A stretch of DNA of 64,000 nucleotides from Euborellia annulipes. Taxonomy: Eukaryota; Arthropoda; Insecta; Dermaptera; Anisolabididae. The notes below the pieces were generated by a model. The model was not told the origin of the DNA, searched no databases, and saw only the letters and a program-made list of their open reading frames with translations. The stretch is taken from positions 186,001 through 250,000 of the forward strand of contig JAKCPI010009545.1 of assembly GCA_023213315.1 (NCBI GenBank). Reading direction: 5' to 3'. The position numbers were made by a program, and so were the translations under genes. Numbering within the stretch: position 1 is the first letter of the stretch; each line of letters begins with the position of its first letter. Below are positions 35,701 through 46,689 of the stretch, one piece after another.

Positions 35701-38700
35701 ATTGATTAACTGGTAACTTGAAAAGAGCCGCCGGAGGATATTTATAGCAGTTTCATATTGATTCGTCGTTTGGGAGGAGGTGTCTATTTTTATTAACATT
35801 CATTTTGCCTTTTCTGAATCACCTATCTATCCCATTATGGAATATTAAATTCAATCATGCCAAATTTCCGCTTTCTTTAACTTAATCAACATTTTTAACC
35901 AAATTATCATATATATTTTTCTAATTAACTTATATAGATTTTATTTAACTCTATATTTCATCAACGAAAATTAATTGACTTTATATGCATTAAAGAACGA
36001 CGCTGACATGATTAGGCCCTCTGGGCCGAAAGGACCCACAAGCGGTTAGGGAAAACTTTGAAAAATTATTGGCGTACTAAGGGCGGGTAGCAGGATAACA
36101 TACAGTAAAGTAGTAAGAGTACGGGATCGCTACTAAAACGAGTGGACACGAAAACATTTTTCTCAAACACAAGTTCAAAATGATGAATAGAGAAATTTTA
36201 CAAATGAATATTATTTCTCTCAAGTTAATAGTACCAGGAATATTTTAATTCAACAATAGAAAGAGCAAAGTCCTCTCATTATTATCTCAAAATAAAAAAA
36301 ATAAGCAGATAACTTTCTGACAGTGAAAGCGTGCATATTTTAAATAAACTAAATTTTTTTACGTTGCAATTACTTCAATTAAAAAAATTTTTGTCTAAAC
36401 TTAATTTTTAAGCAGTAAAATTGTATTGAATATTGAAAAATCTGGTGTGACTGATAACACCAGATTTTTTGTGTCGACATATGATTAGCTTCCGACAGTA
36501 CGGTACAATTCGAATTTCATGATGGACAATTTATAAACATGGGGAAATATTTATATTTTGTCTCCATGTCAATCATTTCTCCTATCTTTCCTATGAAGTA
36601 CAGGAGTAAAGTAGTCTTCAAATAATTTTGAGAGCAAAATGAGAATAAACATTTTAAAGAGCATCTAAAAAATAATTGATAAATAATTGAATTTTAATCA
36701 AAATCGTTAGAGCGAATTTTGAGAAAATAGAAAAAAACAACTGAAAAAGTACATCAGTAAAGTACTAGTGCTCTTTGGACGATTTTGTTTAAAAACTTAT
36801 TTCCACGCTCCACTAAGGTTCAGGGGCTAGCAGTTTTGGGCAGCGCCGACCTTCAATTCAACATAAGATTTCTAGGAATGTCAAAACTGTTGAAAATGCT
36901 AGAAATTATTTATCACCATTTAAAGGCAAAATATTTCCGTTTAACTCTCTCATTTTATTATTGTTCTTTTCCTCCCTTCCCTTTTGAATTCAGTGTAAAT
37001 CAATGATTTGTTAAGACACGTGATTTTGAAAAGTTTGCGTCTTAAGATTCCTACAAGTTATTGCGTGAAGCAATTAATAAAATTCAGCTATGTATCGATT
37101 CTTGATTAAACTCTTTTAATGTCATATTTATTATTTTTTACTTTATAATTTGCATTAATTTGGCATGGCCATAACTAGATTGTATTTTCTTGCCAAGTAT
37201 TCATTTTAAAAAAGGGGAATTTAAATTGAACAATTTAAAAAAAAATATTGAATTTAAATATTTAAATACGAAAACATAATTAAATGATAAATAAGAAATT
37301 ATATATATAATAGGCCTATATAAGATATTATATAGATCACGTTTTGTAAGCCGTGAAGAAAATTCATACAATTTAATATTTATTAACTAGGTAGAGCCTT
37401 GTTTGAAAAAAATGGAATTTTTTCAACCAACGCTCAAATAGACTGTTCATTAGCCAGTCAATATATCGCTTAAGATAGCAAGTTTGCTTGTGCTCAAGAT
37501 TGAGCAAAATTGCACCCCCTGGACCTCCACGCTTTCGTGGCGGGTTGACTACACTTATCCTAGAGCGCCGGCCGTGGGCGTAACTAGAGAATTTGGCTGG
37601 GGGGGGGGGGGCATTGGACCAGCACATAAGTAAAGTGGGCTTCAAACAATTTTGTCTACAAAATAAGAATATACATTTTAAAAAGCATCTAAAATATAAT
37701 TGCCAAAACCAATTGTGAGAAAAATATATTTAAAAAAAATGAAAAAAAACATCAGTGAACTACTGGTACTATTTGATCGATTGGAATGAAATTCCCACCC
37801 ATGCTTGGGACGTGAATACTTAGCTAAAGTATAAAATTTGAGTATCGAGAGTTCTTTCCTTATTGAGTTATTTAATTTAATCCACATTTTTTGATATTTC
37901 AGTTGAAATTCATTCAAATGATAGTGAAAATGACGTCAAATTCAAGCTAAAGGGAATCGCCTCCTTTTAATGGCAATTTCAAGAAAAGCAATAAAACAGC
38001 CATTTAAAAGCAATAAAATCTCTTTCAGAGAAATTTACATAAACATTATGTTTTGATATTTTAACTGGAATACGATCTTCTTGAAATTTAATATTTTTTC
38101 ACAATAAATTAAATTGATTTCAAGTGAAAAATCAAAAAATGTGGGTTATGGGAATTACTCAAAAACGAAAAAACTCTCGATACTCAAATTTTATACTTAA
38201 GTCAAGTACCTATGTCGCAAGTATTTGAAGAAATTTCAATCACATCAGCCAAAGGGTACTAGTACTTTACTAATGTATTTTTTCAGTTTTTATCGATTTC
38301 TCAAAATACGCTCCAAGGATTTTGATTAAAATTCAAAAATCAATTTTTTTTAGATACTCTTTAAAAAGTATATCATTAAAACTTTACGTGAAAATAGTTT
38401 AAGTACACATTATGACAAGAGCGGATCCAGAGGAGTTTCTCGGGGGTAATCTGGTGTGATTGGTAGCACAGCACACAATTTTTTTTTTAAATTTCGGTAA
38501 TTTAAAGGCGCATTCTGTACTTGTTTGCCAGAATATAAATACAAATCAAATTTTTAAGAATTAATATTTAAATTTTTACATTAAAAATAAATTTGTTTTC
38601 GAAAAAAATTTGTTTTTGTTTTTTCAAATCTCGGGGGGGGGGTAATTACCCCCTTTACCCCCCTGTATTCGCCCTTGCTTTATGATGCGATTCAACCCAG

Positions 38701-41700
38701 AAGGGGGGACTTTTTTTTGTAATTTTTCTCCGGGTTTGTGATATAAAATGAATTTATTATGAAATTAAAAAAAAAAATCCGGAGAAAAAACCGGAGATTT
38801 AGGTAAAAGGTCGGAAAGCCGGAGTAAAGCCGGATGTGCGAGGGGCGCCATAGGCTTGATGCGCCTGGGGCGGGGGGGGGGGGCGAGCGGCCCCCTTCGC
38901 CCTCACCTGGATACGATACTGATAAATGCCTTAATGTGCGAACAACCTTAATTGTATTATCTTGCCCATTATTATTTTTCTTAGTATTTTTTTCTTATTT
39001 ACAAAAAATCACACCCTTCATTTGTTCATTTTTAAACTTTAAAAAAATTATTTTCTAACGGTGTAGGTGGAGAGGGGAGGGGTAAGAAAAATTTTTTCTA
39101 GCATTCAAATTGTTTTATATTTCTTATGACGAAAATCAGAGTTTATTTCTGAGTAAATATTGTACACATCTCTCAAACTGAAAATTAATATCTTAATACA
39201 ATTTTTGAATGGGAGGGGGTGTTAATTTGCATAAAATTAATTATAAATAAGAGAAATTTTGATATGAAATTTCCTCCCTCTTTTTTTGACCGCCCGCCAT
39301 TTTGAAATTAATTGAGCACAAAAATGACGCATATGAAATTTTGTATTGTCATGGGAGTTATAAGCTACTGAATAAAATTTTCAAAGCTCTAGGTTAACTA
39401 GGATCCTAATTTTGATTCCTCTTCCCCTCCGCTGGTATTTTGAAATTAATGTAGGTACAAAGATGAAGGTGAAGAATTATTCACATTTTCTCTATAAAGA
39501 GGTCTTTGAATGGTTTGAATTACAGTACACCTATATACCTTGTTACAAAGGTAAGCTTTTAGGAATTTAATTTAAGATAGGGGCGCACAACTTTGATTTC
39601 ATTCAAACAAAGAGACAAATACATTTTCTAATTTCAATTTTGATTGGATGTGCCGGAAATTAATGTCTATTAATTTTTATCTTTGAATTTAAAGATGTTC
39701 GTAAATGGAATCAGGTTGATTTAGATTCATCTAGATTCCAATGAAAACAGAATATTTTGAGAAGAATTCACATAAGCTAAAATCTTTTACCGAATGATTT
39801 TTTACTTCCTCTTACCTATATATGTAATATATATAGAAAAAATTTGAGGTTGTGATTTTGATGGATATACCTGTACACCTTTCGAGGTCTCATGAGACCA
39901 AAAAATGGGGTCCCATAAATTGGTCTGCGTGTAAGTAACATTTTTAAGCATGAAGGAAATGAGCTATGAGGTTGAAATTTTAGATTTAAGTTAGGCGAGA
40001 AAAAAGGCTTTTGAACAAAATCGGCCAAGAAGTACTAGTAGTTTAAGGAAGTACTTTTTAAGTTTTTTTGGATTTTCTCAAAATCGGCTCTAACGATTTC
40101 GATTAAAAAATCAATTATTTAGTACATGCTCTTTAAAAAGTATATTAGTAAAATTTTTGGTGAAAATTGATTGAAGTACACAACGTTTCGACTGCTTATT
40201 CTGCAGTCGTTTTAAAGTACTGTACACTTGCTCCAACTCAGTTCAGTTGAGTCAGAGAAAGTGCACTGGACGGATTTTCATGGATATTTTATAATAGGTA
40301 GAGAATTTTCCGGGGGGGGGGGGTGGATTTAGACTATCATAATGTCAGATTAGGGGTAGACGGCCTCATTTTAAGGAGCTCACAAAACCAAATTTTTTCT
40401 TTTAGAAAGTATTAGATTCTATCTCGCCTTAGGAAAAATTAAAGCTAATTAATTTTAATCAGTAAAATAAACAATTTTCACGAAAAAATAAACTGATATT
40501 CTTTTTAAAGAGCAAAGACCTTCCAATATATTATATTAAAAAAATATTGAGCTATAAAAAAAAAATATTTTGGGGAAGCAATGATCTGGATCATCCCTCA
40601 TCCACGCCCCCTTGCCTCAGCGAAAACAAAATGATGAAGAAAATAGTGAACAATTTCAATATATTCTACTTGAAAAAGACTGAAAAAATTCGGAGAGAAG
40701 TACAAACGAGAGCGGCAATAAACGCGAATCAAGAATAACATGTCATAACAAACAGCAGCAGCGAGATCGACGATACCGACTGACTCCCCATTAGAGAAAT
40801 CAATGGACAAAATAGCAAATAAACCTCACACGACTAATCTAGCAGACGAAATGCACCCTTTCGTGACTCAACAGGTAGGGGGAGAATTTCTCCCCCTTCC
40901 ACCCAATCAATATAATGTACATTGATGGAAATATATCAATAGATATTCTAAACAGGCTAAGTATAGAGAACTTTAAAATAAAGTTAATAGTTGATTTAAA
41001 AAAAAATCTGGTGTGACTAGTCGCACAGCGTACAAACAGCTCTTGTTGGGTATTATGCTTGTCACACCAAAATTTTTGTGTCGAGATATATTTAGTTACC
41101 CATAGCACATTAGTTAATTTGACCATTTGCATTTATTAAGTAATGTGTATTTTGGCTGCTTGAAATAAACTATTGTATATTTATTTATCAAAATTTTAAT
41201 CTCATATTTGGATATTTTATACACAATAGGGAATTCTAAATAAATACAAAATTTAATAAGAATTGAAAAAAAAAATTTATGTAAAACGTTCCAAAGAGGA
41301 CCCTTTTGAATCGAAATTAACATGCAAATCCACATATGGGGATTTAACATTGACTCTATGGAAGGAAGAGCCGGAAAATGAATTTGAAAAATCTGAAATA
41401 CATTAGTAAAGTGTATTTAAAGCTCTTCCTTCCATAGAGCCAATAAAAGGAGGTCCCCTTTTTACACATTTAAAAAAAATGTTTCCAATTCTTATGAAAT
41501 TTTGTATTTATTTGGGATTCTCTATTGTGTATAAAATATCCAAATATGAGATTAAAATTTTGGAAAATAACCATAGTTTATTTCAAGCAGTCAACAGATA
41601 AAATACATAGAGCCTATGGAGATTTTGTAACAATTGACTTTTTTTTACTTTTTTTTATGTAAGAAAGCAAGTGGTCAAATTAACTAAGGTGCTATGGGGA

Positions 41701-44700
41701 ACTAAATATATCTTGACACAAAAAATCTGGTGTGACAAGAATGGTGCACAACTTTCCCTTACATAAGGGTAAGGGTAACACCAGATTTTTTTTTGTCAGT
41801 TTCAAAATATAGTGACTATAGAAAAAAATGTAAAGTTTTTATAAAATTTGTATTTCAGACTGACTATATAATAAAATATAAAAAAATTCTTTAATTAAAA
41901 ATAACACAAACACTTCTTCACCTAAGACAACTAAATACCTCCCGGACTAAAGAATATTAATTATCTCAGAAGGCTTAAATATTTATTTAAAATGTTTAAA
42001 ATAACAATAACTAATTCTATAGGAATTTCCATATACAGTCTCTTGAATAAAATAAATTTACTTTCAGGCACACAAAACAAAAAGAAGCTTTATTAAATCT
42101 AGCCTATATATATATATATATATATATATGATATATACATATATATATATATAAAATTAAACGGGGTAAATATATACATATATATATCAACTTGGCCCTG
42201 GCGGGCGGTACGCGTTTAGTAGTTAAAAATTTTGAATTTGCCGCTCTGACTCCGCCCCGCCCTCTCTGAATTTCGCCAATCAGCGCTGTCCCTGAGGCAT
42301 CGCTGAGGCCTGATTGGTGCGTTCACACATCTGACACCGGCTTAAGGGCTTTATATATAAGTATGATGTTCTATAGAAATCCAAAATTTTCCATGAATCT
42401 ATTTGAAATTAACTAGGCCTACACATATGACTTTTGAAACGGCTAGTAAGGTAGTAATCATTTGAATCTCTCTAATATTTTTGGTTATTAAATCCAAGAA
42501 AGAAAATATGTACTGTGTTAAATAAAATAATAATTTTACAAAATTAATAATTAATTAAATTAATCAAATAAATCATGACAATAAAAGCATCCACTGGAGG
42601 TGAGCTCATATTTATTTAAGATTTTTCGCGAAATTATTATTTTAATATTAATTTTTTTTTAAATTTATAATTAATAAAATTTAATTAACTTAATTAATAA
42701 TTTATCTAGCATTTCATCTTTATTATTTAAATTAACCGAACAAATTGGTAAACAAAAAGAATTGCGCCAGCTTGCTGGCCGAAAGACTTCTATGATGCAG
42801 GGAGAAATAAGTCAAAAACATGAATCATTGAGCAACAACTAAACATATAATCAGCAATCAGTGTCTCTAATATTTGTTTGTTTATTATATTCATAAAAGA
42901 AAAAATAAATGAACGAAAAAAAATAAAATAAAGAATTTTAGCCATGTTAACTCTTTAAGCTAAAAAATCAGCCAAAAGAGTGTGCTATTAGATGTGTGCT
43001 CATATTTATTTACGAAATTCTCTAAACTTTTAATTTAATTATATTTTTTTATTTATCATTAAAAAATTAATAATTTATTAATTAAAAAATATTTATGTGA
43101 ACAACTACTAATTCCATCCCGAGAACCCCCCCTCCCCCCTCCAGGGCCTATCACAGGTAGTTTAAGGTGCGCGTCTCGGGGTGCTAATTTTGGAAGATTC
43201 CAGCGGCCACAATTTTGAAGCTATCGACCTCAAATTGTTTTTAAAATTAAAGCTATTTAAAATATCTACAACTTATTGAAGCCCTTTTTTTGATTTTCGA
43301 GAAAATAAAATTTTTTTTTAGATTAATCGGATTAAATAAAAGATATTTTTAAAAAATTCGCTCTATATCTTATAGATAATTAAATTAATAATCATTGTGC
43401 TGGAAAATAATTAATTTTCTATCCTTAATTAATTAGCTGGAATCTTTCAAATAAAATGAAAAATTCATGTATCCCTATGGGAAAAACTAACGCCATCTCT
43501 TGCCGCCTAGAGTAACTCGGTAGTGGATCGTGTTCTAACGGCTTTTCGAGGCGCGCACCTTAATAAAAAAAATTTATTATTATTATGGCAAAATGTTTTA
43601 GATTAACTTACTCAGATGATGTGCAATTCCGATATCCTGTAAAACCATAGCGGCCATATCGGTTTTTTGACGTGCCGATTCGTATCGTAGTGGAACCAGT
43701 GGAACCGGTAGTGATCGGTACAGTTCGGTAACACATAACACTCGTCTCGATTCTGTGGCAACATCGTGAATCACTTGTAATGCTTCTTCCCTAGCTGAAG
43801 CAGCAGATTCATCCTGTAATATTAAATAATGATACTTTAATTTTATTTTACAATTATTCTCTGTTTTAAAAAACATAATTAAACTTTGAAATTGGGGCTA
43901 TATTTAATCGCTAGACCGGCTTGCAGTATTTTTCAGAAACAACAATTTAAGCCTAGTACACACTTGGCTTCTTTGTTCGGACTCTTTGCCGCGGAGTTGC
44001 ATTTGGGATTCGTTTTTACTTGCATCCGGGACGCTTTGATGGTTACGGGTTAATTTTTTTTTTAATACTCTATCTATAATAAAAAAGACTACAAAGTTTA
44101 AAATTCCTTCATGCTTTAAATTGAAAACAGACACACACACACAAAGACAGACAGACAGATCATGTCGCGAAAACCACTTTTTTGGATTCAGGGGACCTCA
44201 AAACGTGTAGATCCATCAAAATCTCGACATCGAATTTTTGACATGAATCCAATACTTTCTCTCTATATAATTTAACATATATAGAGGTAAGAGAAAGTAA
44301 AAAGTAAAAAAGTTGATTCAAAATTTCCATAGGCTTCATGTATTTTAAATGTTGACTGCTTGAAATAAACTATGTTTATTATTCAAAATTTTAATCTCAT
44401 AATTGGATATTTTATACACAATAGAGAATCCTAAATAAATACAAAATTTCATAAGAATTGGAAAATTTTTTTTTAATGTGTAAAAAGTTAAGGGGCCCCT
44501 CCTTTTGAATCGAAATTAACATACAAATTCCCATATGGATTTAACATTGGCTCTATGGAAGGAAGAGCCGGAAAATGAATTGGAAAAATCTGAACTACAA
44601 CAAAGTGTACTTCAAACAATTTTCATGAAAAATTTTACTGATATACTTTTTAAAGAGCATGTAAAAAAATAGTTGATTTTTGAATTTTAATCAAAATCGT

Positions 44701-46310
44701 TGGACACAATTTTGAGAAAATCGAAAAAACTGAAAAAGTACATCAGTAAGGTAGCCTACTAGTATTTTTTGGCCGATTTTGTTCAAAAGCTTTTTTGCGT
44801 TAAATAAAATAATCTTAATAATAGAAATGTTAAGATTAACAAACAAGTTCGTAGTATTCCAGATATTTAATTTTAAATATTTTATTTTATATTTTAAATC
44901 TGTTAGAGAGAATTAGAAATATTTTGTTTTTGTTTTTGATTTTTTTTTTTTTCTGTAAATATTTCTCAACTAAATAAATAAGTAAATAAAAACATATTGA
45001 TCCCAACAGTTATCTGAAATATTTTGTTATTTTTCACTTTTTTATAAGCCACATTTTTAAAATCAGATCAATTCACTGCTTCCCAAACAGTGGCGTAACT
45101 AGCCTTTGAGCGCAGGGGGGGGAGGGACGAAGCTCAACTGGACGCGGTTTTTCAAGTTGTAATATAATTTTAAAAGAAAATTATCAATTTTTTAGTCAAT
45201 CCATGGAAAGAATATGATAAAATCACCGTCCCTGGGCTATATCTTAAATGCCCTAGGGCGTCAATGTCGGTATCGAGGGGCGCCAGAGGCTTGAAGCGCC
45301 TGGGGCGGGGGCCCCCTTCGTCCCCACCTAGTCACGCTAATGTTCCCAAATTAAAATATATGGTTTATAGAATTGCAGGGGGAACGTCCATTTTGAGGCA
45401 ACCCATTAGACTGACGACCGTAAATGGTTGCCTACGGGCAGGGCTCTAAAACCTAGTAGACCTCTGGGTGGGACTATTGTCCCTCAATGAACAATATAAT
45501 CACAATAGTCGAAAAAGCTCGGATTGTTCTAATTTTTGGATATGTTTGGGAGATTGTAAACCTAATTAAATTCTAAGTTTTTTATGTCCGCGGCCTCCGC
45601 CATATTTACAAAAAAAAGTTAGAATTTCTTTAAAGAATTTTCCGAAGAATGGTTCCGAAGTATTGAATAGGTATACTCGCCATACAATATTATGAATTTC
45701 AAAAGATAAACTAATGGCCGCAGTTCAAAGTGTCTTAGGTCCAAACATAATAATAATATTATGAATTTTAAAATATTCATTTATACAATAAATATTTCTA
45801 CAGACAACCGGGCCACCTTAAATAATATTATTAAACATATAATTCATCTTTAGATTCAGAATCAACTCTCAGCGATATTTAGAGGTGTTAAATGGGACAA
45901 GAGTGAGGGAGGGGGGGGGGCAAAAGAATTGCCCAGTACTCCCACATGTACAAATCAATTTATCAGGCTCATTAAAAGTGGGTCATAGCAAGGGCTAAAA
46001 AATTTTATGCACCCGACAAGAAAGAGCCAAATAACAATTTGGGGCGAAAAAAACTTTTTCTTGACAATCATTTTGGGAAAAAATTTAATCTTTTATTTTT
46101 TTATTAAATTTTAAAGAATTAAAAAAAAGTATTTAGTTTCACTATAACGATATAAGCAATTTAAGTGATATATTATTATTATACTGTATATTAGGATGAG
46201 TATTATTGGAAACTGTTGTCAGTTACCTGTTGGTCGTGGGTGCGCACTTCATAAACCAGAAGCAAAACAAAACTCAGCTGGTATAGGTACCAAGTACTTG
46301 TTGGAATCAT
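23483..46310 (-). CDS. GPR158-like: Orphan class C GPCR of the GPR158/GPR179 group, 740 residues
   Basis: Thirteen exons join in frame, all GT/AG: 46227-46310, 43612-43813, 33814-34036, 32984-33148, 32600-32859, 31509-31641, 30248-30401, 29853-29962, 28467-28681, 27044-27182, 25971-26076, 25162-25305, 23483-23770. Residues 1-23 are a signal peptide ([14 protein letters not shown]). Residues 80-250 are the Cache-like ectodomain ([46 protein letters not shown]). Residues 290-350 are the Cys-rich EGF-like stalk ([29 protein letters not shown]). Seven helices span about 357-597 (TM2 [18 protein letters not shown]4 [14 protein letters not shown]). The TM3 Cys (DTYSC) and the loop-2 Cys ([10 protein letters not shown]) give the usual disulfide. 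The tail has the family block [15 protein letters not shown], a coiled coil ([20 protein letters not shown]) and an Ala run. Mammalian GPR158 binds glycine and RGS7; whether this protein does is unknown. Confidence 0.9.
26228..26870. repeat. Pieces of the dispersed snap-back repeat in GPR158-like intron 10
   Basis: The 26228-26500 part has body fragments in the forward sense (ctctaacgattttt; gggaaaattcgggtacta). The part from about 26515 to 26850 has the hairpin in reverse orientation (cacgcagcacacaatttctcttacc ... gtcacacagattttttgtg) and then the body up to gttagagcgaattttaagaa. Confidence 0.6.
27835..27930 (+). pseudogene. Possible retrotransposon endonuclease/RT C-terminal remnant
   Basis: The plus strand reads [18 protein letters not shown], similar to the RPRMRW.D.V..DL motif near the C-terminus of many non-LTR reverse transcriptases. 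A stop follows within about ten codons. It lies in GPR158-like intron 9. The match is short, so this is tentative. Confidence 0.3.
28125..28420 (-). repeat. Dispersed snap-back repeat, 5'-hairpin half
   Basis: The hairpin (tctgttctcacagcacacaact ... gttatgttatgtgcttgccacaccaga, to 28206) is followed by gtgttgacatatatttagttt and the ccatggcaact-like body, ending near aagagcatctaaaaaat. It lies in GPR158-like intron 9, just downstream of exon 9. Confidence 0.7.
30553..30721. mobile_element. hAT-like MITE (CATGGGCGTAACTAG ends)
   Basis: 169 bp bounded by catgggcgtaactag and ctagttatgcccatg, with a GC-rich inside (gggcccggaaggccccatat) closely matching 11342-11510. The flanks do not match. It lies in GPR158-like intron 6. 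Overlapping open frames on both strands are shadows of the palindromic element. Confidence 0.8.
30795..31456 (+). repeat. Dispersed snap-back repeat, reference full copy
   Basis: 662 bp. Left end: tactttctcttacc...agaaagaaagta palindrome (30795-30837). Body: aaattagatgtcgagattttga; gaggtcccctgaatcca; catggtctgtct; gagctacgatta; aaaatcggccaaagagcac; ctctaacgattttgattaaaa-type block; gttgccatggtaacaa; ctgtcggaaactaaatat. Right end: an 82-bp hairpin, TCTGGTGTGACAAGC ... GTCACACCAGA (31375-31456). There is no long frame. It lies in GPR158-like intron 6, 52 bp from exon 6. Confidence 0.85.
31697..31910. mobile_element. MITE with GGGAGACCGGGGCAGGTTGG ends, copy 2
   Basis: 214 bp in GPR158-like intron 5; inverted ends atgcccggggcaggttggcc and ggccaacctgccccggtctc. 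The body is the reverse of 9451-9657 (ttgacttcaattttggaga; aaggttccaccaacatttt). Confidence 0.8.
32121..32433. mobile_element. hAT-like MITE (CAGGAGTGACCAATC ends)
   Basis: 313 bp bounded by caggagtgaccaatccgcgg and gggatggccacgcctg, with subterminal cggcccgcgag / gcggctcgcgaag and gtggcccgg, as in Zaphod-like hAT families. Flanks cattaaat / gtttaaat match at 6 of 8 positions. It lies in GPR158-like intron 5. The 96-residue frame over it is not a gene. Confidence 0.75.
34137..35320. other. GPR158-like intron 2, first part
   Basis: Holds an A23 tract (34141-34163), the repeat shared with 14860 (34545-34725) and a GC-rich patch (34990-35035: gggagggcgccgggccccct) that looks like the inside of a MITE whose ends are lost. 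No exons seen. Confidence 0.5.
35321..36439. other. GPR158-like intron 2: hAT end remnant and an unexplained unique patch
   Basis: A single hAT-like end, cagtgtttctcaacctttt, is at 35322; its partner is missing. At 36000-36160 a GC-richer stretch (ggccctctgggccgaaagga; gtactaagggcgggtagcag) has a small hairpin but no relative in this window. Confidence 0.4.
36440..36830 (-). repeat. Dispersed snap-back repeat, reverse copy with collapsed hairpin
   Basis: The hairpin is reduced to tctggtgtgactgataacaccaga (36441-36464), as if the arms had recombined. The body follows in the usual order (gtgtcgacatatga; ctccatgtcaatcatt; gagcatctaaaaaata; ttttgagaaaat; aagtactagtgctctttgg) to about 36830. Confidence 0.75.
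37397..37527 (+). repeat. Repeat shared with 8187-8315
   Basis: Same order of blocks (gaattttttcaaccaacgctc; attagccagtcaatata; aaattgcaccccctg). It is followed at 37574-37625 by one end of a GGGCGTAACTAGAGAATTTGG element without a partner, and then by more of the dispersed repeat body (37640-37790). Confidence 0.65.
38416..38677. mobile_element. hAT-like MITE, CAAGGGCGGATCCAG family, copy 3
   Basis: 262 bp bounded by caagagcggatccag and gtattcgcccttg, with flanks cattatga / ctttatga (7/8 match). It has the same internal order and orientation as copy 2, including half the TCTGGTGTGAC hairpin. A G/C-rich fragment at 38826-38915 (gaggggcgccataggcttga) is shared with the element at 45088-45342. 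Confidence 0.8.
39806..40175 (+). repeat. Dispersed snap-back repeat, 5' half, joined to a foldback arm
   Basis: Starts tttacttcctcttacctata and keeps the body to ttagtacatgctctttaaaaa. It then runs into cacaacgtttcgactgcttattctgcag (40180-40210), which resembles the left arm of the foldback at 19894 and has a GAAAC core on the minus strand. Confidence 0.7.
41007..41785. repeat. Large foldback element (arms about 380 bp) in GPR158-like intron 2
   Basis: The left arm starts tctggtgtgactagtcgc and the right arm ends gtaacaccaga. The sequence between is an almost complete inverted repeat centred near 41390: ccatagcacattagtt / aactaaggtgctatgg; gaaataaactattg / catagtttatttc; tctatggaaggaagag / ctcttccttccatagag. 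The ends are the same hairpin as in the dispersed repeat. A lone arm is at 44330-44615. Confidence 0.85.
42104..42192. repeat. (TA)n-rich microsatellite
   Basis: Two TA tracts (about 42106-42130 and 42136-42153), split by gatatatac-type interruptions and cggggtaaa. They directly adjoin the GC-rich island at 42190. Confidence 0.7.
42193..42365 (+). promoter_or_regulatory. GC-rich promoter-like island
   Basis: In otherwise AT-rich intron 2, about 160 bp rich in CpG carries, in order, a GC box (ctccgccccgccc, 42250-42262), CCAAT (42276-42280), an inverted CCAAT (attgg, 42313-42317) and a TATA box (tttatatataag, 42350-42361). Order and spacing fit a pol II promoter read on the plus strand, antisense to the GPCR. 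Such paired CCAAT and GC boxes are usual in histone-type promoters. No convincing coding sequence lies just downstream (17 codons to a stop), so what it drives, if anything, is unknown. Confidence 0.45.
43162..43563 (+). mobile_element. TTAA-ended MITE (GGTGCGCGTCTCG family), copy 3
   Basis: 402 bp with TTAA at both ends and the best-kept termini of the four copies (ttaaggtgcgcgtctcgggg ... cgaggcgcgcaccttaa). It lies in GPR158-like intron 2, only 49 bp from exon 2. Confidence 0.85.
44150..44800 (-). repeat. Dispersed repeat carrying a lone foldback arm (intron 1)
   Basis: 44150-44302 is the head of the dispersed repeat in reverse (gacagatcatgtcgcgaaaa ... gaggtaagagaaagta). 44330-44615 is one arm of the foldback seen at 41007 (cttgaaataaactatg; tctatggaaggaagagccgg). 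44615-44800 resumes the body of the dispersed repeat (acttcaaacaattttcatg ... ggccgattttgttcaaaag). Confidence 0.7.
45088..45342. mobile_element. hAT-like MITE (CAGTGGCGTAACTAG ends) with perfect 8-bp target duplication
   Basis: 255 bp bounded by cagtggcgtaactag and ctagtcacgctaatg, flanked on both sides by ttcccaaa (45080-45087, 45343-45350). Inside, the G-rich gaggggcgccagaggcttga is shared with 38826-38915. It lies in GPR158-like intron 1. Confidence 0.85.
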
Positions 46311-46689
46311 TACAGGATAACCCTGAATTAAAATATCTGAATTAATCATATATATTTAAATAAAAAAAAACCATAATTAAATTTTTCAACAAGAGATGAC
46401 AATGAGATGAGAAATTAATACAAATTTTTTTTTTTAATGTAAGTAATGATTTACTTAGATTAAAATATGTAATTAATTTATATTCTATTATTTTTTGACT
46501 AAAAAGAGAATAGAATTTTTAATTAAATGACAAAATAAATTTTTTTCTTATTTTTGTATAACAAAAAAACAAATGGTTACTAAATAAATTATATTGTATT
46601 TATTAACTCTACTCTCATTGATTTCTCTGTAATCATAAAGGCTACAAAAATTCAATCTACCAGAGTAAATTGATTTGTAAAATAAATTA

